From positions 1-39,680 of the forward strand of contig DYTF01000006.1 in assembly GCA_020726105.1 (NCBI GenBank): a DNA stretch of 39,680 nt, read 5' to 3'. The position numbers and the translations under genes are program-made. This document shows positions 9,130 through 18,000 of this stretch, piece after piece. The first letter of the stretch is position 1. Every line of letters begins with the position of its first letter. The notes under the pieces were generated by a model. That model worked only from the letters and a program-made list of their open reading frames with translations. It was not told the DNA's origin and searched no databases. This stretch comes from Sulfurovum sp. GTDB lineage: Bacteria > Campylobacterota > Campylobacteria > Campylobacterales > Sulfurovaceae.

Positions 9130-9608
9130 GCTAAGTCGTCACCCACAAAGTAAAACTCATCCAAGCCTTCCAAAAATGCCAAGAGTAAGGCATCTGAACA
9201 GGGCTTAAAGTTTTTATGATCTTCTTTACGAAAGAGTGAAGAGAGTTGTTGTTTGCTTAGGTTCACATCTGCCAAAGCAAAGATGATTTCTGTCTCCGCT
9301 TCTTTGAGGTTGAGTGCGATGCGAAGTTTTTTAAGTACGAGGTTGTTGTTAAGCTCTAAGGCTTCATCTTCGGTGGATTTTTGGGGAGAAGTGCCTCGTT
9401 TGAGTGTGATGAGACCATCTAAAAAGACACCCAACTCCTCATAACTGCAACGCACAAACGCTTTTTCTTGACGGCGTACCAAAAGTGAAGCCAAATGAGA
9501 GGCTTCCATGGGGTAGTCTTCAAGCGCATAGAGTTTTACTATCTCGGCATCACTGAGATTGAGTGCTTTTTTGATGCGGTAGAGTATCTCGTTGGTGTCA
9601 AGAGACAT
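9126..9608 (-). CDS. DUF1456 (YehS-like) protein
   Basis: Two repeats of the NEILYRIKKALNLSDAEIVKLYAL / NLVLKKLRIALNLKEAETEIIFALAD type. Confidence 0.85.
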   Translation of the reverse strand: MSLDTNEILYRIKKALNLSDAEIVKLYALEDYPMEASHLASLLVRRQEKAFVRCSYEELGVFLDGLITLKRGTSPQKSTEDEALELNNNLVLKKLRIALNLKEAETEIIFALADVNLSKQQLSSLFRKEDHKNFKPCSDALLLAFLEGLDEFYFVGDDLA

Positions 9609-10070
9609 TTATTTCTTCCCTGCTTCTGCAGCTAAAGCACCCAAAGCGATTTTGGCTTTTTTGAGAATCTCTAAACAGTTTGCATTTTTGATGTTGTGTT
9701 TGAGTGACCAGTACTCAGGATTGGTGTAAGTGATAGTCGTGATGCCTTCATAATTGGTGCTAAAAAGCATACGAAGTGGTAAATCAAGCCCCATCGAAGG
9801 GTTGCAGTTCATGAGTACCGTACCCATTTTTGGATTACCAAAGATGACTACGGTTTCAGGCTTTAAGTCCATATTGACAGCCAGAGCATTGGCTTTGTGG
9901 TCGATGGTGCTAAAGTGTACCAGTCCTTGAGACTTGATGAGTGCTTCGAGTTTGGCTACGGCAGTCGGTACATCGTTTTCGCTCTGCACTGTTTCAAGAA
10001 AAGCACTTTTTTTAGCACCGCATCCTAGCAACACGAGCATCATCAAAGCAAAAAATAACAGTTTTTTCAT
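9609..10070 (-). CDS. DUF302-domain lipoprotein
   Basis: Lipobox-type signal MKKLLFFALMMLVLLGCG; HKANALAVNMDLKPETVVIFGNPKMGTVLMNCNPSMGLDLPLRML is DUF302-like. Confidence 0.88.
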   Translation of the reverse strand: MKKLLFFALMMLVLLGCGAKKSAFLETVQSENDVPTAVAKLEALIKSQGLVHFSTIDHKANALAVNMDLKPETVVIFGNPKMGTVLMNCNPSMGLDLPLRMLFSTNYEGITTITYTNPEYWSLKHNIKNANCLEILKKAKIALGALAAEAGKK

Positions 10071-10080
10071 CTCTACCCCT

Positions 10081-11184
10081 TTATACATTAAATCTAAAGT
10101 GCATCACATCGCCATCTTGCACGATGTACTCTTTGCCTTCAAGCCTTGCTTTGCCTGCCTCTTTCGCGCCTGCCTCACCTCCAAAAGCGATGAAGTCAGC
10201 ATAGCCGATGACTTCAGCCCTGATGAAGCCTTTTTCAAAGTCGTTGTGTATGACGGCTGCCGCTTTAGGGGCAGTAGTGCCTTGGCGTATCGTCCATGCA
10301 CGCACCTCTTTTACGCCCGCGGTGAAGTAACTCTGAAGCCCCAGTTTGTCAAATCCTTTACGGATAATCTGCTCCAGCCCACTCTCTAGCACACCCAAGT
10401 CAGCAAGCATTTCATTTTTTTCTGCTTCATCGAAGTCTACCATCTCTTCTTCTACTTTAGCACAGAGTTTGATGACTTCATAGCCTCTTTGTTCCGCATA
10501 AGCCTTGAGTTTTTTCACAAAATCATTGTCTTCGCTTAACCCTGCTTCATCGACATTTGCCCCATACATCGTCTCTTTGGAGGTGAGCAGACGCAAGTCT
10601 TTGTTGATGGCTAGAAAACTCTCACTGTCTTTTTCTGCAAAAGTTGAGACAGGAGAGCCACCTTCGATGTGTAAAAGTAGGGCTTCAGCCACAACCAGTT
10701 GGTCTTTGGCATCTTTGTCATTGCCTTTTGCCTTTTTTTTGAGCAAATCCACGCGTTTAAGTACCGCATCAAGGTCGGCAAAGAGTAGCTCCTGCTCGAT
10801 GATTTCCACATCACGCAAAGGGTCGATAGAGCCTTCTACATGCACAATATTGTCATCAGCAAAACATCTCACGATGTGTAAGATGACATCGGTTTCACGG
10901 ATGTTTGAGAGAAATTTATTGCCCAGTCCTTCGCCTTTGCTGGCACCCTTGACCAGTCCCGCGATGTCCACGAAGTCAAGCGTAGAGTACTGCAGTTTTT
11001 CAGGTTTGACGATGTTAGCGAGGGCTTCAAGTCTCTCATCGGGTACAGGCACAACCGCTTTGTTAGGTTCTATGGTACAAAAAGGATAGTTGGCACATTG
11101 GGCATTTTGTGCTTTGGTGAGTGCGTTAAAAGTGGTAGATTTGCCCACATTGGGTAGTCCTACAAGTCCGATACTTAGTCCCAT
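10081..11184 (-). CDS. ychF: Redox-regulated ATPase YchF
   Basis: MGLSIGLVGLPNVGKSTTFNALTKAQNAQCANYPFCTIEPNKAVVPVPDERL; C-terminal TGS-like end IVQDGDVMHFRFNV. Confidence 0.97.
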   Translation of the reverse strand: MGLSIGLVGLPNVGKSTTFNALTKAQNAQCANYPFCTIEPNKAVVPVPDERLEALANIVKPEKLQYSTLDFVDIAGLVKGASKGEGLGNKFLSNIRETDVILHIVRCFADDNIVHVEGSIDPLRDVEIIEQELLFADLDAVLKRVDLLKKKAKGNDKDAKDQLVVAEALLLHIEGGSPVSTFAEKDSESFLAINKDLRLLTSKETMYGANVDEAGLSEDNDFVKKLKAYAEQRGYEVIKLCAKVEEEMVDFDEAEKNEMLADLGVLESGLEQIIRKGFDKLGLQSYFTAGVKEVRAWTIRQGTTAPKAAAVIHNDFEKGFIRAEVIGYADFIAFGGEAGAKEAGKARLEGKEYIVQDGDVMHFRFNV

Positions 11185-11335
11185 GCTTACTCCGCCTTAA
11201 AAATATGATGCTCTAAAACACAGGCACAAAAGAGATACAAGCGAACAGAGTTTTGATAAAGCAATTATACTCTTCAAACCTTTTAAGCATCACAAAACTG
11301 CATCTACGAAGCAGACGCGTAGTCATGCGATGGCA

Positions 11336-13771
11336 CTAGTCTTTTAAAAATCCATACGCATAGACTTTGGGTTTGATGGTGTCGGCTAAGATGGCGAGTT
11401 TGTTTCGTAGTAGCCCGATGCGTGCCATGTAAGTCGCATCGTCGCTTTTGGCGTTCATCCTGCCTTTATCATTTCTGCCTTGGAAGTGTTCTCGTATGTC
11501 GTAGAGGCTAGCGTTGACATTGACCCCTGTTTGGCTGTGGTAGTACTTCCAAAGCGCACGACCTGCGTCAAATACCGCTGTGGCATCTTCTGAAAAGACT
11601 CTTTTTAAGGCTTGGTTTTGAGGTGCCTCAAAGAGGGTGGCGTCGTTTTCTATGCTGAGTTTACCGTTCATGAAGTCAGTCATAAAATGGCTCTCAAACC
11701 TGTTCTTAGCATCGACCTCTTGCTCGCTAAAGGGTATCCAGTGGTTGATGCCAAAACTTGATGAAATATTATTGCTATTGTCGAACAAGCAAAAAGTTAA
11801 ACAATCACTTTGAAATTCTGTATCATATTTCCAATCATTATTTGGATAAGTAAACTGGTCTCTATCGTTTAACCAAGTAGCCTGTATGCAATGACGAACA
11901 GAAATATATACTGAAATTTCTATAATATTTTTATCTGTTACCCACGTGCCTCTTGGGTGCGGTAATTGATTTTTGTCATTAATAATAAATATAAAATTTG
12001 CGTTTTGGAAATCATTGCCTTTTGCAGACATAAAACCAATATTGATTTCATTGACTTTATTTCTTGTTGTAATTATCCAATCATTTATTGATTTGAAAAT
12101 TGAGGTATTAAGAAATCGTTTATTACCAATAAAATCACCTTTAGAGTTATATATATCACTTTTTATTTCTTTAAAATCTTCTTTGATATCATTATTCCAT
12201 ATGAAAAATCCAATAGGAAATTTCCCCTTAACATTATCGAAAGAGTCTGCTGGAACAACAAATAAATTTTCAAGCTTTGCTCGAAAAAAACTTCTAAAAT
12301 CGGAGAAGTTTGGTGCTTGCAGAATTTTCAAAGTTGAAAATTCTGCAAGCACGGTATTGGGGATTTCAGCGTTAATTCTTGTAAGAAATTGAACAAAAAG
12401 TTCACGTCCGCCAATTCCAATTTTGCTTTTATATTTTTCATAAACTTTTGTAGTAACAGCAACATCTGTTTTGTTTGTTCCTGTATTTGATACAGTGCCT
12501 TTACTTGCCGCCTCAGCATACGGCGGGTTAATATAAATCACCAACTTCTTCCTTTTTGCTTCGTCGCCGATGATGTCTTGCAGGCTTTGGGGTAGTTTGC
12601 TGAAGTCATCATTTAAGAAGTCAAACTGAAAGACATGGGCTTTGAGTAAGTTAGCCCCATGGTCTATGCGTTCGTGCATGACATTGATGTCTGCTTGGTC
12701 TAGGGTACTGGCGTAGATGTTGTACTTGTTGGTAAGTCCTGCTAAAAGGTTGCCCGTGCCAGCGGCACAGTCCCAAATGTAGTACTCATCCTGCCAGTCT
12801 TCACCCAGATAATCCCTGAGGTACTTCTGTGAAAGCTCTACCCAGATACGAGGGGTAAAAAACGCACCTTTTCGTTCTCTGATGTCTTGGGGAACGAGCA
12901 AATCCCTTCGTTCTATGATGTAGTCTTGAAAGGCTGCTATAGGCGGGCGTTTGTAGAGTTTCCAAAACTGCAAATAGGCGTTTTTTTCGCGGATGTTGAT
13001 GGTGGCATCAAACATTTGATTGAGGTTTTCCTTGGCTATGGTGTAACCTTGATTTTGAAAAACCACAAAAAGATTGTCTCTGATGCTTAAGTCATCTTCT
13101 ATATCTTGCGTGTCTTTGTCGTCTACAAATATATCTGCCAAATAAAAATCGCTATCAAAGATATTGGCTTTTTTGAGTTCATCCCAGTTGACATCGATGA
13201 TGGGTTTTACACTCTCTATCCAGCGCAGATAGATGGGGATGAAGTTGTTTTTGTCTATCCTGATTTTACTTTTTGTCGTGGCATTGGCTACATTGTTTTT
13301 GATGAATGTTTGGAGTTCTTTTTCGTCTTTTTCGTAGTCAAAGACATAGGTATTTCGCTTGAGTGTACTTTCGATGCGTTCTTTTATGAGTTGAAACTCT
13401 TTTGTGTCGTGCTTGCTTGGGGTGACATTCCAGTTGAAGTCATTGAGATAAAAAATATCTTGGATATTGACATAGTCCACAAAGGCAATCTTCTTGAAGT
13501 CAAATGCACCCAAAAAGGCAGGGGGCAAAGTTTTGTCAAAAGTACGCGCTTTGCCGATGGTAAGGATGAGTTGCACAAACATAGCAGCGATGCCAAAATC
13601 ACCCGTTTTAGCCTCTGCCCACAAAAGTGGTGTTCGTCCAAACAGATTGTCTTGTTTTGGAAAAACCGTAAAGTCGATATTGCCTAAAATTTCGGTCGTA
13701 TCAAAAGACTTAAACCAGTCTGCACCTACTTTGTTTTTGAGTTCTTCTTCTCTGATGTTTTTGTATTTCAT
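11336..13771 (-). CDS. Type IIG-like restriction/N6-adenine DNA methylase
   Basis: N-terminal candidate nuclease motif (NIDFTVF...LLWAEAKTGD, D-xn-ExK), SAM motif VWDCAAGTGNLL and NPPY catalytic motif (YINPPYAEAASKG). Confidence 0.88.
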   Translation of the reverse strand: MKYKNIREEELKNKVGADWFKSFDTTEILGNIDFTVFPKQDNLFGRTPLLWAEAKTGDFGIAAMFVQLILTIGKARTFDKTLPPAFLGAFDFKKIAFVDYVNIQDIFYLNDFNWNVTPSKHDTKEFQLIKERIESTLKRNTYVFDYEKDEKELQTFIKNNVANATTKSKIRIDKNNFIPIYLRWIESVKPIIDVNWDELKKANIFDSDFYLADIFVDDKDTQDIEDDLSIRDNLFVVFQNQGYTIAKENLNQMFDATINIREKNAYLQFWKLYKRPPIAAFQDYIIERRDLLVPQDIRERKGAFFTPRIWVELSQKYLRDYLGEDWQDEYYIWDCAAGTGNLLAGLTNKYNIYASTLDQADINVMHERIDHGANLLKAHVFQFDFLNDDFSKLPQSLQDIIGDEAKRKKLVIYINPPYAEAASKGTVSNTGTNKTDVAVTTKVYEKYKSKIGIGGRELFVQFLTRINAEIPNTVLAEFSTLKILQAPNFSDFRSFFRAKLENLFVVPADSFDNVKGKFPIGFFIWNNDIKEDFKEIKSDIYNSKGDFIGNKRFLNTSIFKSINDWIITTRNKVNEINIGFMSAKGNDFQNANFIFIINDKNQLPHPRGTWVTDKNIIEISVYISVRHCIQATWLNDRDQFTYPNNDWKYDTEFQSDCLTFCLFDNSNNISSSFGINHWIPFSEQEVDAKNRFESHFMTDFMNGKLSIENDATLFEAPQNQALKRVFSEDATAVFDAGRALWKYYHSQTGVNVNASLYDIREHFQGRNDKGRMNAKSDDATYMARIGLLRNKLAILADTIKPKVYAYGFLKD
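12313..12352. repeat. Perfect inverted repeat, 19-bp arms with 2-nt spacer, inside the methylase CDS
   Basis: GTGCTTGCAGAATTTTCAA-AG-TTGAAAATTCTGCAAGCAC; arms checked base by base. Confidence 0.97.
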
Positions 13772-13890
13772 CTTGCTTTTTACCCTTTGTGCTTTTACTT
13801 TTTTGGTATGTAAGGCTTTATTTGAGAGGTATTATATACTAAAACAGAGGCAGGAAGCATTGGGGCAAGATGCGAAGAGGAGGGCTTTAC

Positions 13891-14205
13891 CTAGTCTTCA
13901 TAAGTCGGAGAGGTGTAGTTGTAGCCAAACTTGGTATGTTGGCTAACCTCTTCTTCGACGGCATCGATTATCTCATCGGTTTTATCTTCTACGGATTGGA
14001 TGAAGCGGTCTTTGTCGCGCTGGGTTTTGAAGCTGTGGATTTGGTAGGGTTTCTCAGGGCTGTAGGTTTCAAAAAATGCCTCTAAGCTTTCATCCCACAC
14101 GAGGGTGAGTTCTCTGCTTATCTGATCGGGTTCTTCTTGGTCTGGTAGTGTGTAAGCAAAAGTAGCAGTGTCTTCGTAGGTGATGACTTCAAAAGGGGCG
14201 GACAT
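13891..14205 (-). CDS. Hypothetical acidic protein
   Basis: 104-aa ORF MSAPFEVITYEDTATFAYTLPDQEEPDQ...; plausible composition, upstream of the methylase on the same strand. Confidence 0.6.
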   Translation of the reverse strand: MSAPFEVITYEDTATFAYTLPDQEEPDQISRELTLVWDESLEAFFETYSPEKPYQIHSFKTQRDKDRFIQSVEDKTDEIIDAVEEEVSQHTKFGYNYTSPTYED

Positions 14206-14407
14206 GGTTGTAACCTTTATGGAGGCAAGAGCCTTTTATTGTAGGCTTATATATACACTAAAAGCCCTGTACATCAAACTATTTTTTGAAATTTGCCTAA
14301 GGCTATGGCATGATGTAACCTATCTTCACAAAACACCAAAGAGGCATGAAGCCTCAGAACAGTCGCTTTATGTTAAAATAAGCGCAATCTAAACACAACG
14401 GTGAACC

Positions 14408-15136
14408 ATGGCTCTAAAAGAAATCTACTACAAAGAACAGTGCTTTAACCTCTCTTATGAGATACTTAACCCCACGCAAGAAACAGTCTTGCTTGTTTTG
14501 CACGGATGGGGAAGCAACAAAGAGATCATGAAACAGGCATTTGCTAAAACACTTCCTAGTTACAGACACCTCTATCTTGATTTGCCAGGATTTGGACACT
14601 CAAACAATGAGATGGTCTTAACCACGCAAGACTACGCGGCCATCGTGAAGCTTTTTTTACAGGCATTGGGTGTCGTGCCAACCATCGCCATGGGACACTC
14701 CTTTGGCGGTAAGGTCTCTACACTGCTGGCAGCACCGTGTTTGGTGCTCTTGTCTTCTTCTGGGGTACGAGTCAAAAAACCTTTGTCAGTGAAGTTCAAG
14801 ATAGCTCTTGTCAAACTCCTCAAGCCGTTAGGTTTGGCAAAGCTGCGCGCGTGGTTTGTAGCACCCGATGCCAAAGGGATGAGCCACGCGATGTACGAGA
14901 CTTTTAAAAATGTAGTCAATGAACACTTTGAAGACAACTTTAGCGCATCTAAGAGCAAGGCGCTGTGTTTTTGGGGTAAAGCAGATACCGCGACACCGCT
15001 TTTTACGGGTGAAAAGATAGCAGAGTTGATTGGGGACAGTCACTTTTATGCGCTTGAGGGGGATCACTTTTTCTTCTTGCAACACACGGCATTTATAGAA
15101 CACACCATCTTAGAACACTGTAAAGGAACTCACTAA
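14408..15136 (+). CDS. Alpha/beta hydrolase
   Basis: LLVLHGWGSNKEIM...YLDLPGFGHSNN...AMGHSFGGKVSTLLA (GHSFG nucleophile elbow), terminal EGDHFF. Confidence 0.9.
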   Translation: MALKEIYYKEQCFNLSYEILNPTQETVLLVLHGWGSNKEIMKQAFAKTLPSYRHLYLDLPGFGHSNNEMVLTTQDYAAIVKLFLQALGVVPTIAMGHSFGGKVSTLLAAPCLVLLSSSGVRVKKPLSVKFKIALVKLLKPLGLAKLRAWFVAPDAKGMSHAMYETFKNVVNEHFEDNFSASKSKALCFWGKADTATPLFTGEKIAELIGDSHFYALEGDHFFFLQHTAFIEHTILEHCKGTH

Positions 15137-16593
15137 TGTTTTTTGCACTCAACACACTTTTTTATGCGCTTTTTGTCTTGGCTATGGGCTACTACTTCAT
15201 CACCAACTTGCAATGGTACTCTTACAAGCTAAACCGCGCACTCTTTCATCACACCAAAACATGGTGGCATGCAGTTTACTTTTTACTGCCCTATGGTCTG
15301 TATGCGGTGGCTGTGAAGACAGGTGAGTTTAGTTTTGTGGTGGTCATGGTCTATCTTGTGATGCTCTACTTTTGGCACAAAGGACTGGATAAACCTCTGG
15401 TATTTACAGGTAGAGTGAAACGCTTTTTTGCCGCTTTGGTACTCTTTGCACTTTTTGTTTTTGTGGTGTTTCACCATGCCATGCTCATCGTGCCGTTGTT
15501 TTTGGCGTATGTGGTCTCGATGCTCATCGAAAAGATGCTTTTTCACGGGTTTAAACGCAAAGCACAGCAGAAGATAGAAGCGATGGAAGAACTCATCGTA
15601 GTAGGCATCACGGCTAGCTACGGTAAGACCAGCATCAAAAACTACACCCAACATCTGCTGAGTAGCAAGTACAAAACCTACGCTACCCCACGCTCGGTCA
15701 ATACCTTGGGTGGCATCATGAAAGACATCAATGAGGATTTGCCCTCAGATACGCAGGTGTATGTGGTAGAGATGGGTGCAAGAGGTGAGGGTGACATCGC
15801 GGAGATCAGCACCTTTGTCAATCCACACTTCGTAGTAGTGGGCAAGATAGGCCCTGCACACATTGAGTACTTTAAGACCATCGAAAACATCCGTAACACC
15901 AAGATGGAGATACTCAAAACCGCTAGACTTCAAAAAGCATGGGTGCATGAGAGTGCCAGAGTCAAGCCTGAAGCCATGGTGCATACCTTTGGAAGTTTAG
16001 AGCATCTGGACATACGCAGCAAAGATACGCCACCGCAGTTTGTCATAGAAAATGTAGAAGCAACGCTTGAGGCGACTTGTTTTGTGCTAGATGGTGTGCG
16101 CTACTGTGCTAGCATCTTAGGGGCGTTTAACGCGATGAACCTCGCGGCAGCCGTACTGGTTGCCAAAGAACTTGGACTAAGCGAAGAAGAGATACAACAA
16201 GGACTCTCTACTCTCAAACCAGTTGCCCACCGACTGCAACGCATCGATGCAGGTGGCAAGGTGATACTCGATGACAGTTTTAACGGTAACATCGACGGGA
16301 TGATGGCTTCTTTTGAGTTGGCAAGCACCTACCAAGGACGCAAGGTCATCATCACACCAGGGCTAGTTGAGGTAGATGACACACTCAATGTACAAGTAGC
16401 CAAAAGAGCCAATGAAGTCTTTGATGTAGTAGTGGTCACAGGAGAGTTAAACTACGCCATTTTTAAAGCACATATTGATGCCGATAAACTGGTCAAACTT
16501 GCCACCAAAGCACAGATGCAAGAGATGCTCATAGAACAAACCCGCACAGGTGACCTCATACTCTTCGCCAACGATGCACCGAGTTTTGTGTAG
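15136..16593 (+). CDS. murF: UDP-N-acetylmuramoyl-tripeptide--D-alanyl-D-alanine ligase (Mur ligase)
   Basis: N-terminal TM segments, then VGITASYGKTSIKNYTQHLL (P-loop), TPRSVNTLGGI, VVEMGARGEGDI, GPAHIEYF, ILDDSFNGNIDGM. Confidence 0.88.
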   Translation: MFFALNTLFYALFVLAMGYYFITNLQWYSYKLNRALFHHTKTWWHAVYFLLPYGLYAVAVKTGEFSFVVVMVYLVMLYFWHKGLDKPLVFTGRVKRFFAALVLFALFVFVVFHHAMLIVPLFLAYVVSMLIEKMLFHGFKRKAQQKIEAMEELIVVGITASYGKTSIKNYTQHLLSSKYKTYATPRSVNTLGGIMKDINEDLPSDTQVYVVEMGARGEGDIAEISTFVNPHFVVVGKIGPAHIEYFKTIENIRNTKMEILKTARLQKAWVHESARVKPEAMVHTFGSLEHLDIRSKDTPPQFVIENVEATLEATCFVLDGVRYCASILGAFNAMNLAAAVLVAKELGLSEEEIQQGLSTLKPVAHRLQRIDAGGKVILDDSFNGNIDGMMASFELASTYQGRKVIITPGLVEVDDTLNVQVAKRANEVFDVVVVTGELNYAIFKAHIDADKLVKLATKAQMQEMLIEQTRTGDLILFANDAPSFV

Positions 16594-16621
16594 GGTGGGT
16601 TAGAGGGATTTCTTTGCCTCG

Positions 16622-17086
16622 TCAAGCCTTTTTATTTAATGTTTGAATTCTCATCAACTCCAACACATCGTATTTGTCTTTAGGTCTGTTGGTGGCAGTT
16701 TTGTTTTTGATGAGGTCATGTAGGCTTATAAAATGAATTGTTTCACCAAATAGACTATTATTGGTTTTGTTCTTCCATGCTTGCGAAAATTCAACACCAT
16801 CAATATCGGTTAGTACATCGATACGCATAGGCTCTAAACCTATTTGTAGTACCATATTTTCCGTGTTGAGTTCATCAACTGTAATCTCATAAGGAATAGG
16901 GAACTCATTAAAAGCTTTTTGTATATTTTTTGCATTATCTACAGACTTTTCAATCCATAGGTCTATATCAAGAGTGTGTCTACTGTAACCATAGTTACCC
17001 ATAGCATACGCACCAACCACTAGATACTTGACATTGTGTTTGTTGAAGAGTTGTAGCATATCCTTATAATCATCAAAATAATCCAT
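16622..17086 (-). CDS. DUF6036/AbiEii-like nucleotidyltransferase-fold protein
   Basis: KYLVVGAYAMGNYGYSRHTLDIDLWIE...MRIDVLTDIDG: G-motif, DxD and third acidic residue typical of minimal nucleotidyltransferases. Confidence 0.8.
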   Translation of the reverse strand: MDYFDDYKDMLQLFNKHNVKYLVVGAYAMGNYGYSRHTLDIDLWIEKSVDNAKNIQKAFNEFPIPYEITVDELNTENMVLQIGLEPMRIDVLTDIDGVEFSQAWKNKTNNSLFGETIHFISLHDLIKNKTATNRPKDKYDVLELMRIQTLNKKA

Positions 17087-17090
17087 CTAT

Positions 17091-17291
17091 TTAAACTTTT
17101 GTGGTTCTGATTGATATTTTAGTTTTATCTAATCGTGGTGGGTATTTACCGTGTATTTCAAAATAGTGTTGTGCTGTCATTGCAGTCATCATCTTAAATA
17201 GCTCATCACCCGTTAATCCAAAGATAAAACTATGGTGCGCCTCATCATGGATGGACATTTTGTTTACAGTAATTACCCTATCTTTTTTCAT
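17091..17291 (-). CDS. Small protein directly upstream of the nucleotidyltransferase gene
   Basis: 66-aa ORF ending 4 nt before the downstream start; operon-like spacing; MKKDRVITVNKMSIHDEAHHSFIFGLTGDELFKMMTAMTAQ. Confidence 0.65.
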   Translation of the reverse strand: MKKDRVITVNKMSIHDEAHHSFIFGLTGDELFKMMTAMTAQHYFEIHGKYPPRLDKTKISIRTTKV

Positions 17292-17399
17292 TTTATATCT
17301 TTTTTAGTGATGTATTTATAATGATTATAGACAAATCTTTATAAAACTTTTCTCTTATAGTGTTTTAAGGAGGTAATATCTCGAAATGTTCAGATAAAT

Positions 17400-17939
17400 T
17401 TAGAGAGATTCTTTGCTTTCATTGCTCTTTGTGTCATTGTCATCTGAGCCAAAGTCAAAATGAGTATCCAAATCAACATCAAACTCATACCACGCTTTGG
17501 GCTTTTCTTCACCACCCATTTTTTTGAAAAAGAGTTGATGGTGTTGGCCCTTAAGCAAGATGCCATCTACGCCGTTACTGCTGGCACGCACTACGCTAAA
17601 ACCTTCTGCTAGTGTTTCATGGAGTGCATGGCTTGCTAGAGCCTGCTTTTGGTTTCTGCACCCCATTTTCGTGGCGATGAGCATTGAGGACATGTTGTTT
17701 TCAGAGCTTGCATTGAGTCTACCCGAGATTTTGTTGCACCCGTCAAATCCACTGATATGCATTTTAGTAGAGTCAAATTCTAAAATGGTGCGAGATTTTC
17801 GCGTCCCATTACCGTCTACACTGCGTAGATGCCAGTTTCCGTCAAGCTCTTTGAGCTTTACACTGTTTTCCTCTGCCAAAAGTGCGCTACTGGTGATGAT
17901 GGTGAGGAGACAAAGAACAGCCATTTTTTGGTAAAACAT
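17400..17939 (-). CDS. META-domain (HslJ-like) secreted protein
   Basis: Signal peptide, LDGNWHLRSVDGNG...ILEFDSTKMHISGFDGCNKISGRLNASSENNMS...MGCRN is META-like. Confidence 0.85.
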   Translation of the reverse strand: MFYQKMAVLCLLTIITSSALLAEENSVKLKELDGNWHLRSVDGNGTRKSRTILEFDSTKMHISGFDGCNKISGRLNASSENNMSSMLIATKMGCRNQKQALASHALHETLAEGFSVVRASSNGVDGILLKGQHHQLFFKKMGGEEKPKAWYEFDVDLDTHFDFGSDDNDTKSNESKESL

Positions 17940-18000
17940 GAAAAATCTTCCTTATAAAACTTTTTTGCTATTATAGTAAAACTTGTATTATGGAGTCTCT

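Noticed and set aside
10505-11089. 194-aa plus-strand ORF
   Set aside because: Antisense to ychF; Ser/Leu-rich shadow frame without recognisable domain.
13106-13687. 193-aa plus-strand ORF
   Set aside because: Antisense to the N-terminal part of the methylase; low-complexity hydrophobic composition typical of shadow ORFs.
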